DNA of 64,000 nucleotides from Kribbella sp. VKM Ac-2569. Lineage in GTDB: Bacteria; Actinomycetota; Actinomycetes; Propionibacteriales; Kribbellaceae. The notes below the pieces were generated by a model. It had not been told where the DNA came from, made no database searches, and saw only the letters and a list, made by a program, of their open reading frames with translations. This document shows, piece by piece, positions 41,188 through 49,964 of this stretch. The DNA lies in NCBI RefSeq assembly GCF_004216905.1, contig NZ_SGXJ01000001.1, forward strand, positions 868,001 to 932,000, read 5' to 3'. The number at the start of each line of letters is the position of its first letter. Position 1 is the stretch's first letter. The position numbers and the translations under genes are program-made.

Positions 41188-42241
41188 ATGCGGATCAGCC
41201 GTTTGTTCTTGACGGCCGCCCTCCTGATCGGCGTGCTCGTCCCGACGCCCGCGCAGGCGGCGGCAACCTTCCCACGCATCGACGCGAGCGGCTTCCAGCT
41301 CGTGTCGGGTGACACGTTCGCGACGTACGGCGCCCGCGTCGCGCAACTGGAGACCAAGCCGCCGCTCGCGCCGGTCGGCGTTGCCGAGGTGCTCGCCGCG
41401 TCCAACCGGACAGGGCGGCCGTTGTGCCATGCGACGTACCTGAACGCCCCGCTCAATCCGCAGGGGTTCTGTTGGCAGGACGGCGAGGACGACGAGAACG
41501 TCTGGATCCCCCAGGGCGTCAGCGGTTCCGGCGACGCCCAGCCTGCCGGCGGGGCGGTCCTGCGGGTGTTCGACCTGCGGCACATCTGGCGGACGGACAC
41601 CAGCACCGGTGAGGTCGGACTAGGTCGTGGCTGATGGTCCAGTGCGGCGAGGTGCCGTGCCGAGTGCCGCGCAGTAGGCGCTGGACCATCAGCCACGACC
41701 TTGGTGCCGACGGCAAGTATCACGCGTTGTGGCACGCGTTCGCGCTGCCGCAGATCGGTGCCTACTGGTACGCCGGTGGCGGGTGCGCGAACACGACCGG
41801 GACCAAGCCGTGCTTCGCGTCGCTCGGGATCGACCACGGCGGGACGGGATCGTTCGTGGCGGTGGAGCACACGACGCGGGGCGGCGGATCGTTCGCTGGC
41901 CGCTCGACGAGTCGACCGGGCTGCTCCGTGCGGGCGCCGACGGGGTCGTGCACGCGGTCGAGGCGTTCGACTCGCCGGTGTGGGGGATGCAGGGCGCGAC
42001 GTCGTACAGCAACAGCTTCGTGATCACCGGCGTGTGTCCGGAGTACGCCGGGAACATCGGTGACGGCATCGACTACCCGAGTTGCCCGCATCGCGGCCTC
42101 GGCGGCGAGTCGACAACGGTCTGGACCAAAGCACCGAAGAACACCGAGAACCTGTCCTACTGGCCCGCGACCGGTGAACTGTGGCTGATCAGCGAGCAAC
42201 TCCGCGAACGGGTCACGGTCCACATCCCCTTCCCCCAGTAG
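41188..42241 (+). pseudogene. Secreted protein gene broken by a palindromic insertion and a frameshift
   Basis: The first frame (41188-41634) starts with a signal peptide (MRISRLFLTAALLIGVLVPTPAQA) and runs ~148 residues, ending abnormally in a palindromic segment (41622-41701). Similar-quality coding resumes in another frame at about 41683 ('RWTISHDLGADGKYHALWHAF'), continues to about 41890, then shifts again to the frame ending at 42241 ('WPLDESTGLLRAGADGVVHAVEAFDSPVWGMQGATSYS'). Joined, these give a ~340-residue secreted protein, perhaps with a beta-propeller. The function is not recognised. Both disruptions could be real mutations or assembly errors; two in one gene favour a pseudogene. 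Confidence 0.7.
41622..41701. repeat. Perfect 21-bp inverted repeat inside the broken secreted-protein gene
   Basis: Arms 41622-41642 and 41681-41701 are exact reverse complements (starting AGGTCGTGGCTG) around 38 bases with a further GCGGC/GCCGC pair. The right arm reads as part of the gene (TISHDL), so the left arm looks like an inverted copy of it. This is the signature of a fold-back template switch or a small hairpin element insertion. Confidence 0.8.
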
Positions 42242-42269
42242 TTGACCACTCGCCTGTAAGGATGGGCGG

Positions 42270-42974
42270 GTGAAGGAGTTCTGGGACAACATCACGTCGG
42301 TTCAGCCGGAGCCGTCGCTCCAATTGATCATCGGTACGGGAGTGGCCGCGCTGCTGCTGATCGCCTGGCGCCCGATCTGGAAGCACACGCGGCAGGTCGT
42401 GACGATCGCGCACGAGGGCGCGCACGGACTGATCGCCGCGTTGGTCGGCCGCAAGCTGTCCGGGATCCGGCTGCACTCGGACACGTCCGGCGTCACCGTG
42501 TCGCGTGGCAAGCCGACCGGCGGCGGGATGATCGCCGTACTGCTGGCCGGCTACCCCGGTCCCGCTCTCTTCGGCCTGGCTGCCGCGTTCGTCCTCAGCC
42601 GCGGGTTCGCCGTTGCGCTGCTGTGGGGACTGCTGGCGGCGCTGGTGATTCTGCTGCTCCAGATCCGCAACCTGTTCGGGCTGTGGTCGGTGCTGGTGTT
42701 CGGAGCCCTGGTGTTCAGCGTGACGTGGTGGGGCTCTCCGTCGGTGCAGTCCACCTTTGCGCACCTGCTCACGTGGTTCCTGCTGCTGGCCGCGCCGCGT
42801 GCCGTGCTGGAGTTGCAGCGCTCGCGGCGGCACGGTCAGGGGCGTAGCTCCGACGCGGATCAGCTCCGGCGCCTCACCGGCGTACCTGCGTTGATGTGGG
42901 TCGGTGTGTTCGGGCTGGTCACGCTTGCTTGCCTGGCGTTGGGCGTGCTCTGGTCAGGCGTGCTCCCGAGCTAG
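42270..42974 (+). CDS. M50B-type membrane metalloprotease (site-2 protease-like)
   Basis: 234 aa with GTG start. Helix at ~19-33; 'TIAHEGAHGLIAALVGRK' (~45-62) carries the HExxH zinc motif in a membrane segment, followed by 'GYPGPALFGLAAAF', typical of Peptidase_M50B proteins (PF13398). Further helices at about 110-130, 135-170 and 210-230. These proteins may cleave membrane-bound substrates, but most have no known target. It is not linked to a sigma/anti-sigma pair here. The stop overlaps the DUF5995 gene stop in a shared CTAG. Confidence 0.8.
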   Translation: MKEFWDNITSVQPEPSLQLIIGTGVAALLLIAWRPIWKHTRQVVTIAHEGAHGLIAALVGRKLSGIRLHSDTSGVTVSRGKPTGGGMIAVLLAGYPGPALFGLAAAFVLSRGFAVALLWGLLAALVILLLQIRNLFGLWSVLVFGALVFSVTWWGSPSVQSTFAHLLTWFLLLAAPRAVLELQRSRRHGQGRSSDADQLRRLTGVPALMWVGVFGLVTLACLALGVLWSGVLPS

Positions 42975-43708
42975 GGAGGTGGCAGGGTGACGCCGAAGCC
43001 GGTCACTGCGAGCCGCAGCAACACCTGTCCTGGCCTGAGCAGGTCAGCCACCTTCGCCGCGCTCAGCACCTCTAGCTCACCCAGCCGCTTCTCATAGCTG
43101 CCTTGTACGCGTGCCTGCTGCAGCTCGACTGTGTTGTGCCAGACCTTCTGCCGGGACTCGCGCAGGAAGCGTTGCGACGCGAGCCGGTTGAGTGGTGTAA
43201 GGACGCGATCGATCAGGCTGCGCGCACCGGTCGCGGCGAGCTCACCGTCCTCTGCCGCGACCCGTTCGGCGAGCACACCGTCGATCCGTTCGTGATCGCG
43301 CCGGCGTCGATCCATCAGCTGCGGATCCAGGAACTCGTCGTCGCTGATCACCGCGAGCAGCGCCTGCGGCAGGTCGTAGTTCACGTGCGCATTGATACCG
43401 AGCAGCACATGCGCCAACGCCGGCAGCTTCGCCGACGCCTCGAAGGCCAGTCGCCACGGACGCGCCACCGACGTACCGTCGTGGGCCTGCAGGTAGAGCT
43501 CCGCGAACCGCACGTCCCAGACCTCGACCCAGTCCGGATCCTCGAACCGGCCGTGGTCGATCGCCCGTCCCACAGCCTGTGTGGTGCGCAGATACGTCTC
43601 CAGGAAGAACCGCCGATGCACAATCTCCGGCGGCAGCTCGTCAACCCGCAGCCGCATCTGCGCTACCACGTCCGCGATCGGACCACGATCGGTCATCGGA
43701 TCAGGCAC
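42971..43708 (-). CDS. DUF5995 family protein
   Basis: 245 aa, no signal peptide or membrane segment. 'LPALAHVLLGINAHVNYDLPQALLAV' around 103-128 is the family's hallmark ('GINAHINxDLP'). An N-terminal 'VVAQMRLRVDELP' and a C-terminal helical region with many Arg complete it. A His/Asn/Asp cluster suggests a metal- or phosphate-dependent enzyme, but no function is established. It overlaps the aldo/keto reductase gene by 8 bp, so the pair is probably one transcript with the reductase downstream... in fact the reductase start lies upstream at 44729, making this the second gene. Confidence 0.7.
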   Translation of the reverse strand: MPDPMTDRGPIADVVAQMRLRVDELPPEIVHRRFFLETYLRTTQAVGRAIDHGRFEDPDWVEVWDVRFAELYLQAHDGTSVARPWRLAFEASAKLPALAHVLLGINAHVNYDLPQALLAVISDDEFLDPQLMDRRRRDHERIDGVLAERVAAEDGELAATGARSLIDRVLTPLNRLASQRFLRESRQKVWHNTVELQQARVQGSYEKRLGELEVLSAAKVADLLRPGQVLLRLAVTGFGVTLPPP

Positions 43709-44729
43709 GCCCTCCGCTGATCGGGCGGGCGCGTTGGTCTACGCCTGGGCCGCCGTACGGATAGTCGGCTGCACCCGGGTCGCTGGCCTCGTCGAGTTTC
43801 GCGGTCTCCTCCGGGGTGAGGTGGAGGTCCGCTGCGGCGAGGTTGTCGTCCAGCTGCTCGAGCGTGCGCGCGCCGAGGATCACCGATGTCATCGCAGGCC
43901 GGTCGACCAGCCACGCGAGGGCGACCTGTGCCATCGAGATCCCGCGCGCCTCGGCGATCTCGCGGACCGCGTCGACGACGTCGCGGACACGCTGGTTGCG
44001 GCTGCGGCGGTACCAGGATTCGACGCCGCGGTCCGGGTTCTCACCGAGCCGCGTCGCACCGGCAGGCTCCTCGTCGAACGAGTACTTGCCGGTCAGCCAG
44101 CCGCCACCGAGCGGCGACCACGGCAGCAGGCCCAGGCCGTTCTCCTGCGCGGCCGGGACTATCTCCCACTCGATCTCACGGACCAGCAGGTTGTACTGCG
44201 GCTGCAGCGTGACGAGCGGCGACCACCCGCGGTACGCGATCAGGTCGCACGCCTTCTGCAGCTGCCATCCGGTGAAGTTCGACAGGCCGCCGTACGAGAT
44301 CTTGCCGGCGCGTACGGCGTCCTCGAGGAAGCTGAGCGTCTCCTCGAGCGGCGTGACCGGGTCCCAGGCGTGCAGCTGGTAAAGATCGATGTGGTCCACG
44401 CCGAGTCTCTGCAGTGACGCCTCGAGCGCCTTGCGGAGGTGCCGGCGCGACGTACCGACGTCGTTCGGCCCGTCACCGGTCGGGAACCGGCCCTTCGTCG
44501 CGAGAACGACGTCGGCGCTGCTCTTCTTCGCCAGCCAGCGCCCGACGATCTCCTCGGACACGCCGGCCGTGTACACGTCCGCGGTGTCGACGAAGTTGCC
44601 GCCCGCCTCGACGTACCGGTCGAGCTGCGCGTGCGATCCTGCCTCGTCGGTCTCGTTGCCGAAGGTCATGGTGCCGAGCGCGTACGTCGAGACAACGGCG
44701 CCACTCGCGCCGAGAGTGCGATATTCCAC
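43701..44729 (-). CDS. Aldo/keto reductase (YajO/Kv-beta-like group)
   Basis: 342 aa. 'FVDTADVYTAGVSEEIVGRWL' supplies catalytic Asp and Tyr (~47-52), 'VVLATKGRFP' the Lys (~79) and 'IDLYQLHAWDP' the His. The C-terminal cofactor loop 'SVILGARTLEQLDDNLAA' is typical for NADPH-binding aldo/keto reductases of the AKR11-13 kind. The substrate is unknown. It leads a two-gene unit with the DUF5995 gene (8-bp overlap) and diverges from the DinB gene at 44780. Confidence 0.9.
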   Translation of the reverse strand: MEYRTLGASGAVVSTYALGTMTFGNETDEAGSHAQLDRYVEAGGNFVDTADVYTAGVSEEIVGRWLAKKSSADVVLATKGRFPTGDGPNDVGTSRRHLRKALEASLQRLGVDHIDLYQLHAWDPVTPLEETLSFLEDAVRAGKISYGGLSNFTGWQLQKACDLIAYRGWSPLVTLQPQYNLLVREIEWEIVPAAQENGLGLLPWSPLGGGWLTGKYSFDEEPAGATRLGENPDRGVESWYRRSRNQRVRDVVDAVREIAEARGISMAQVALAWLVDRPAMTSVILGARTLEQLDDNLAAADLHLTPEETAKLDEASDPGAADYPYGGPGVDQRARPISGGRA

Positions 44730-44779
44730 GATTGCTCCCTCTCATCGAAGTGTCTGAAGCGAAGACTACGGTGGCGGGT

Positions 44780-45280
44780 ATGAAGACAAGTGAACTGCTC
44801 CTCGATGCGCACAGCCGGGTTCAGGAGGTGCTGCACGACGTCGTCACCGGGCTCGACGACAAGATGCTCACGTCGCGGCCGGATGACACGGCGAACTCGA
44901 TCGCCTGGCTGGTCTGGCACCTGACCCGGGTCCAGGACGATCACCTGGCGGACGCGGGTGGATATGAGCAGGTCTACACCGCCGACGGGTGGTTCGAGCG
45001 GCTCGGGCTGCCGCTCGACGAGGCCGACACCGGGTATGCGCACACCTCCGACCAGGTCGGTCTCGTGAAGCTCTCGGCGGATCAACTGCTCGGGTACTAC
45101 GACGCCGTACACGCACGGACCGCGGAGTTCCTCAGCACCGTGACCGACGAGGGCCTCGACCGGATCGTCGACCGTCGATGGAACCCACCGGTCACGCTCG
45201 GAGTGCGACTGGTCAGCGTCATCGACGACTGCGCGCAGCACTCGGGCCAGGCGGCGTACGTGAAGGGTCTCCTCAGCTGA
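44780..45280 (+). CDS. DinB/mycothiol transferase-like protein (DUF664)
   Basis: 166 aa. 'IAWLVWHLTRVQDDHLADA' (~42-60) and the C-terminal 'DDCAQHSGQAAYVKG' are the helix-bundle motifs of the DinB superfamily; the three His that bind zinc in active members are at about 47, 55 and 153. In mycothiol-producing actinobacteria such proteins transfer mycothiol to toxic compounds. The exact reaction is unknown. The ATG at 44780 lies 50 bp from the divergent reductase start, and the stop overlaps the lipoprotein gene by 8 bp. Confidence 0.8.
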   Translation: MKTSELLLDAHSRVQEVLHDVVTGLDDKMLTSRPDDTANSIAWLVWHLTRVQDDHLADAGGYEQVYTADGWFERLGLPLDEADTGYAHTSDQVGLVKLSADQLLGYYDAVHARTAEFLSTVTDEGLDRIVDRRWNPPVTLGVRLVSVIDDCAQHSGQAAYVKGLLS

Positions 45281-46409
45281 GGGTGGTCTGCCAGAGCGAG
45301 GTGCCGGCGATCAGGTAGAGCTTGCGATTCGGCATCAGTACGGCGTCGGTCACCGTGCCCTCCGGACCTTGCGCGTCCTGGACGGTCCACTGGCCGTCCC
45401 GCCCGGTGAGCACCTTCACCTTGTTGTCCTGGGCAACGACCTGGACGACCTTGTCGCCGTCGACGATCGGCGGCGGCAGCTTGTCCTTGTCCCCCACCGG
45501 GATCGACGGCACGCCCTGGAGCCGCTTCGCCGCCCCGGAGGCGTCGAGCTGCCAGATCGCGAGCTGACCGTCGACGTACCCGGAGATCACGCAGTCCTTC
45601 GCGCAGGTCGCGGTGTTGGCCTGACTGCGGCTGCCAGGATCGGGCAGCACGATCCGGGTCCAGCCCTGGTTGAGCTTGGTGGATCGCCAGACAGCGGCCT
45701 CCTGCGCGACGGTGTTGGGCGCGAGCCGGACCTGCGAGCCGACGAGGACGATGCTGTCGCCGAGCGTCGTACCGAAGCCGGGCCCGACCAGGAGGGACGG
45801 CGTACTTTGCAGTGCGGTCTTCGTCGGGTCCTGCCTGGTCCATTTGCCGTCGCTCTGCGGCAACCAGACCATTGCGTCGTTGCCCGTCTGGACGCCGCCC
45901 CAGGTGCCGAGGAGCGCGCCACCGCTCGGCGTGCGAACCGCGCTGAACAGGTCGCCCGCGGTCTGGCCGCCGAAGGTCCAGAAGTTCTGTGGTTGCTCGA
46001 CGAGTCCGGTCTGCGGCGTTCCGGTCCAGACCGTCCAGCGGGTGTTGGAGTGCGCGCCGCCCGATGCCCCACCCAGCGCGAGGAGTTGCTTGCCGTCGTA
46101 CGCGATCGAGTACCAGATCGCCTCGAAGGCGTACGGGCTGGCCGGGTTCGGTTTCACTGTGATCGGTGTGCGCTTGCCCGTGCTGTCGAGGAGTTGGAGC
46201 TCCGGGACAACCTTGGCGCCGCGGTGCCGCAGGCCGACCAGCAACTGGTTGTCGTAGGCGGTCAGGGTGACCGGCTCGGCCGGGCCGACGTCGACCTTGG
46301 TCCAGGCGATCGGCTGCGGCTTGTCGTCAGCTTTGTCGTCAGCTTTGTTGTCACTGCAGGCGGTGAGGGTCGCTAGCACCAGGATCACGACCGCAGCGAG
46401 GCGCCGCAT
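45273..46409 (-). CDS. Lipoprotein with propeller-like repeats, unknown function
   Basis: 378 aa. Residues 1-18 are a lipoprotein signal with the lipobox LTAC (Cys18); a short DNKADDKADDK stretch, encoded by an imperfect 12-base repeat, follows. The mature part shows repeated Trp-containing beta motifs ('RWTVWTGTPQTG', 'AMVWLPQSDGKWTRQD', 'AIWQLDASGAAKRL'), suggesting a seven-bladed beta-propeller at the outer membrane face. No catalytic motif. It is read just after exoIII stop position in the same direction but the genes overlap little, so a functional link is not implied. Confidence 0.75.
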   Translation of the reverse strand: MRRLAAVVILVLATLTACSDNKADDKADDKPQPIAWTKVDVGPAEPVTLTAYDNQLLVGLRHRGAKVVPELQLLDSTGKRTPITVKPNPASPYAFEAIWYSIAYDGKQLLALGGASGGAHSNTRWTVWTGTPQTGLVEQPQNFWTFGGQTAGDLFSAVRTPSGGALLGTWGGVQTGNDAMVWLPQSDGKWTRQDPTKTALQSTPSLLVGPGFGTTLGDSIVLVGSQVRLAPNTVAQEAAVWRSTKLNQGWTRIVLPDPGSRSQANTATCAKDCVISGYVDGQLAIWQLDASGAAKRLQGVPSIPVGDKDKLPPPIVDGDKVVQVVAQDNKVKVLTGRDGQWTVQDAQGPEGTVTDAVLMPNRKLYLIAGTSLWQTTLS

Positions 46410-46410
46410 G

Positions 46411-47280
46411 TCAGCGGCTCTGCGGAAGCTTGGTCGTCTTCTTCCGGCCGGTCCGCGGCGCGGACGGGGGCGGCACGACCGGACCGATGTCGCCGTCCGG
46501 CGCGGTGTCGAGGTCGATGATCACCGGTGCGTGGTCGCTCGGGCCGGTGCCCTTGCGGGCCTTGCGGTCGATCCACGCGGCCTTGACCCGCTCAGCGACC
46601 GGGACGGTGGCGAGCATCAGGTCGATCCGCATGCCGAGGTCCTGGTGGAACATACCGGCGCGGTAGTCCCAGTAACTGAAGATGCGGTTGTCCGGCCAGC
46701 GGTCGCGGACGACGTCGTGCAGGTCCTTCGCGGCCATCAGTTCCGCGAGCGCCTGCCGCTCGGGCGGGGTCACGTGCGTTTGACCGACGTACGCCACGGG
46801 GTCGAAGACGTCGGCGTCGGTCGGGGCGATGTTCATGTCACCGCAGACGATCTGATCGGCCGGTCCGTTCGCCACGACCTCGGTCAGCGCCGCCAGCCAG
46901 GCGAGTTTGTAGTGGTAGTGGTCGGAGTCGGGCACGCGACCGTTCGGCACGTACAGCGAGTGGATCCGGACACCGCCACAGGTCGCGGCCACCGCGCGCG
47001 CCTCGGGATTCGGGAACCCGGGCGCGCCGGCGACTCCGGTCACCACGTCCTCGAGTCCGACCTTGGACAGCAGGGCGACCCCGTTCCACTGCAGCTCGCC
47101 GTACAGACCGATCTCGTAGCCGCGGCCGGTCAGCTCGGCACCCAGCAGCTTGGTGAACGCGTCGTCCGCGAGCTTCGTCTCCTGCAGGCACACGACGTCC
47201 GGCTGCCGCTCGTCCAGCCAGTCCAGCAACCGCGGCATCCGCTGCTTGACCGAGTTCACATTCCACGTGGCGACTCGCAT
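46411..47280 (-). CDS. xth: Exodeoxyribonuclease III
   Basis: 289 aa from the ATG at 47280, where the family N-terminus MRVATWNVNSVKQR begins; an upstream ATG at 47310 adds ten residues and seems less likely. Motifs of the exonuclease/endonuclease/phosphatase fold: 'VVCLQETKLADD' (metal-binding Glu), 'VCGDMNIAPTDADVFDP' and 'GPSDHAPVIIDLD' (catalytic Asp/His). It cuts DNA at abasic sites and trims 3' ends in base excision repair. A uracil-DNA-glycosylase-like gene lies 31 bp upstream in the same orientation, so the two steps of the pathway may be co-expressed. The C-terminus is ~25 residues longer than usual, basic and Pro-rich. Confidence 0.9.
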   Translation of the reverse strand: MRVATWNVNSVKQRMPRLLDWLDERQPDVVCLQETKLADDAFTKLLGAELTGRGYEIGLYGELQWNGVALLSKVGLEDVVTGVAGAPGFPNPEARAVAATCGGVRIHSLYVPNGRVPDSDHYHYKLAWLAALTEVVANGPADQIVCGDMNIAPTDADVFDPVAYVGQTHVTPPERQALAELMAAKDLHDVVRDRWPDNRIFSYWDYRAGMFHQDLGMRIDLMLATVPVAERVKAAWIDRKARKGTGPSDHAPVIIDLDTAPDGDIGPVVPPPSAPRTGRKKTTKLPQSR

Positions 47281-47311
47281 CCGACCAAGGTAGCGCCAGC
47301 CACGGACCATT

Positions 47312-48088
47312 TCAGCCGAGCTTCGGCGCCCGCCAGACGAGAGTGTTCAAGAGGTCGGTGCCAGGACGTTCGACGCTGTTGTTGTGCCGGGGTTTGTCCT
47401 TGCGTCCCCAGGCATCGTTCCCCAGCCACGGCGGTACGCCGAACGGCAGGTCCCGCGGCGGGATCGGCGCGTAGTCGGACTCTGCGAACTTCACGCCATA
47501 GTTGGGAATTGTGGTGTCGCCGTCCGGATCCGGCGTCACGATCGCCCGCAGCTCGACGATCGCGTGCCGCCAGCTGTCGACGAGCACCTTCGGGCTGCGA
47601 CTCGACGGATGCGGTACCTCGAACAGCGGTACGTCGGGCCTGTCCGTCCACAGGTGCACGGCTGAGCGGGCCTGGGTGCCGAACGCGACGATCGCCTGCA
47701 ACTCGGGGCCGGTGATCAGGTCGAGCAGCGTGTTGCGCCAGGCGAGGTGGTCAGGCCGAGAGAGCAGCGGTGCCGCCTGCTGTGCGCGAGACGGTCTGAG
47801 CGCATAGGCGTAAGCGTTGACCAGTGCGTAGCTGCGGGTCAGACCGAGCTTGCTCAGGAAGCCCTGCACGCGCTGACCGGCGTCACCGACCAGCGTGCGA
47901 CCGGCGATGCGTTCGGTCGGGCCCGGGTCGGACGCGATCGCGAGCAGCCGGGCCGTGCGATTGAGCCGTCCCCGATAGAAGACCGGACCCCAGTCGTGCC
48001 AGAACAATTCCCGGAAATCCGCGTAACTGGGAACCTTCGCGAAGTGTCGCGCCACCGGAGCCGGCGGACCGGGATCGAAATCACCCAT
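47312..48088 (-). CDS. Uracil-DNA glycosylase superfamily protein
   Basis: 258 aa. 'ARLLAIASDPGPTERIAGRTLVGDAGQRVQGFLSKLG' matches the UDG fold's first catalytic loop ('GxDPGP'-like with SDPGP), and 'LFEVPHPSSRSP' is the second active-site loop (HPSxR). No Cys ligands for an iron-sulfur cluster are evident, so it is not a classical family 4/5 enzyme. It may remove uracil or another base from DNA. Directly upstream of exonuclease III. The C-terminal ~75 residues are extra and of unknown role. Confidence 0.75.
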   Translation of the reverse strand: MGDFDPGPPAPVARHFAKVPSYADFRELFWHDWGPVFYRGRLNRTARLLAIASDPGPTERIAGRTLVGDAGQRVQGFLSKLGLTRSYALVNAYAYALRPSRAQQAAPLLSRPDHLAWRNTLLDLITGPELQAIVAFGTQARSAVHLWTDRPDVPLFEVPHPSSRSPKVLVDSWRHAIVELRAIVTPDPDGDTTIPNYGVKFAESDYAPIPPRDLPFGVPPWLGNDAWGRKDKPRHNNSVERPGTDLLNTLVWRAPKLG

Positions 48089-48159
48089 CGAACTACCTCC
48101 CCCTCGGCGATACGCTCATGATCAGGGGCGGCAACGGGGATTCTACGGGAGGGTGGGCC

Positions 48160-49677
48160 ATGTTTGTACTGCGTGGAACCGTAATGACGATGCGATCCGG
48201 CGGGGAAGTTCTCACCGGCGGCGCGGTGTACGTCGGTGACGACGGGCTGATTGCGGCGGTCACGCCGTTGGATCCCGTCCCGGCAGGATTCGAAAATGCG
48301 CCGCGGATCGCCGCGGGCGGGTTGATCTGCCCGGGTCTGATCGATCTGCACAACCATTTGATGTACAACAGCCTGCCCTTGTGGACGGAGCCTGCACGCG
48401 CCGTTCCGTGGACCTCGCACAACCAGTGGGGGCGCGCACCGACGTACAGCAGCCAGATCAGCCAGCCGGCCCGCCTGCTCGGCGCCACCGCGGGGCGGGC
48501 GCTGCTCCGGTACGTCGAGACTCGGGCGATCGTCGGCGGTACGACGTCGATCCAGGGGAACCCGCGCGGCGCCGTACCGCCGGACAACGACCTGATCCGG
48601 AACGTCGACTCGGAGAAACTCGGGACACACGACGATTTCATCCGGGTCAGCACCCTCGTCGCCGAGAACGCGGCCGCGCTGGCGCCGTACGCCGCCGCTG
48701 TGCAGGCCGGGCGTGGATTCATCGCGCATTCGGCGGAGGGGTCGGATCCGAAACTGCGATCCGAGTTCCGGCTGCTGGCCGATGTCGGTGTGGTGAAACC
48801 GCAGCTGGTCGCGATTCACGGCGGGGCGCTGAATGCCGATGATTTCGCGGCGATGAAGGTCGGGAATTCGAGTCTGGTCTGGTCGCCGTTCTCGAACTTC
48901 TGGTTGTACGGGGCAACGGCAGATGTGAAAGCCGCGCATGCGGCCGGGGTGCGGTTGTGCCTCGGGTCGGACTGGGGTCCGTCGGGAACGCGAAATGTCC
49001 TGTGGGAGTTGAAGGTTGCCGATCTGTGGAACAAGACGCAATCGGTCTTCACCGACGAAGAACTGGTCCGGATGGTGACGTCGAATCCCGGTGAGGCGTT
49101 GTCCGGGGTCTGGCCGCGTCCGGTCGGTCGGCTCGAGCCCGGCGCACTCGCGGACCTGGTCGTCGTACGGCGCTCTGCCGCGGGCACCTATCGCAGTGTG
49201 ATCGAGGCGACCGAGGCCGACATCCGGCTGGTCGTCGTGGGTGGTCGTGCCCGCTACGGCCTCCGGTCGCTCATGACACCGCTCGCGCCGGCGGCGACGC
49301 CGATCAGGGTCGGTCGGCTGTCGCGCGCGATCGACTACGGCGACCCGGCCGTCACCTGGAAGACCGTCGTAGCGGACCTGGAGAAGATCCGCAGCGACCC
49401 GGCCGGGGCGTCCGCTCGCGCAGCTGCCACCTTCGCGGGTTTTGTTGGGGATGGTGTTGCCGGGAACGGTTTCGCCGACTCGTTCGTGTTGTTGCCCGAC
49501 ATGCCAGCACCCGAGGTCGACGACGAGATCCTCCGCGGCGGCCCAGCCACTCCCTCCCCCGATCCCGTCACCATCCCGCCTTTGGAGCCCCTGACCACCG
49601 GCACGGCCTGGTTCGACACGGTCGACGCAAACCCGTTCCACAACGGCCTCCTCAGCGGCCTCCGCGCGTACGCCTGA
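48160..49677 (+). CDS. Amidohydrolase-superfamily metal-dependent hydrolase
   Basis: 505 aa from the ATG at 48160, with GGGAGG eight bases before. The metal site is visible: HxH in 'GLIDLHNHLMYN' (~69-73), a His in 'QLVAIHGGAL' and the Asp in 'LCLGSDWGPSG' (~272). The C-terminal part of the barrel ends with 'LEPGALADLVVV', then ~130 extra residues with no known domain. The substrate is unknown; the family includes deaminases, guanine and cytosine-type hydrolases and imidazolonepropionases. Divergent from the UDG gene with 71 bp between starts. Confidence 0.85.
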   Translation: MFVLRGTVMTMRSGGEVLTGGAVYVGDDGLIAAVTPLDPVPAGFENAPRIAAGGLICPGLIDLHNHLMYNSLPLWTEPARAVPWTSHNQWGRAPTYSSQISQPARLLGATAGRALLRYVETRAIVGGTTSIQGNPRGAVPPDNDLIRNVDSEKLGTHDDFIRVSTLVAENAAALAPYAAAVQAGRGFIAHSAEGSDPKLRSEFRLLADVGVVKPQLVAIHGGALNADDFAAMKVGNSSLVWSPFSNFWLYGATADVKAAHAAGVRLCLGSDWGPSGTRNVLWELKVADLWNKTQSVFTDEELVRMVTSNPGEALSGVWPRPVGRLEPGALADLVVVRRSAAGTYRSVIEATEADIRLVVVGGRARYGLRSLMTPLAPAATPIRVGRLSRAIDYGDPAVTWKTVVADLEKIRSDPAGASARAAATFAGFVGDGVAGNGFADSFVLLPDMPAPEVDDEILRGGPATPSPDPVTIPPLEPLTTGTAWFDTVDANPFHNGLLSGLRAYA

Positions 49678-49877
49678 GGTACTCGACCTGCTCGCGGAGC
49701 GGGAACGACCGGCCGGTGAACCGGTGGAGCACCCGAAGGTCGGGATCATCTCGATGCTGCGGCCGGTGCGCCCGTCGATGGCGGGCTCGACCAAGCGGTC
49801 GGAGCCGGTCAAGGGGTCAGTCGTGTGGTACGCCGCACTGGCGCCGTCGTACCCAGCCTGGAGCTGACTCGAGGTAG

Positions 49878-49886
49878 TTATCCACA
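49878..49886 (+). promoter_or_regulatory. DnaA-box 9-mer TTATCCACA upstream of the sigma factor gene
   Basis: Exact match to the E. coli DnaA-box consensus, 79 bp before the sigma-factor ATG. The rest of 49678-49964 (287 bp) holds only a possible degenerate minus-strand ORF. Confidence 0.3.
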
Positions 49887-49964
49887 TACTCGAAGTCACC
49901 GGTCCGGCGTGGGTCGATTCGCGGCACTCTCTTTGGCAAGGAGATCGGCGGCGAAGGGTCCGGA

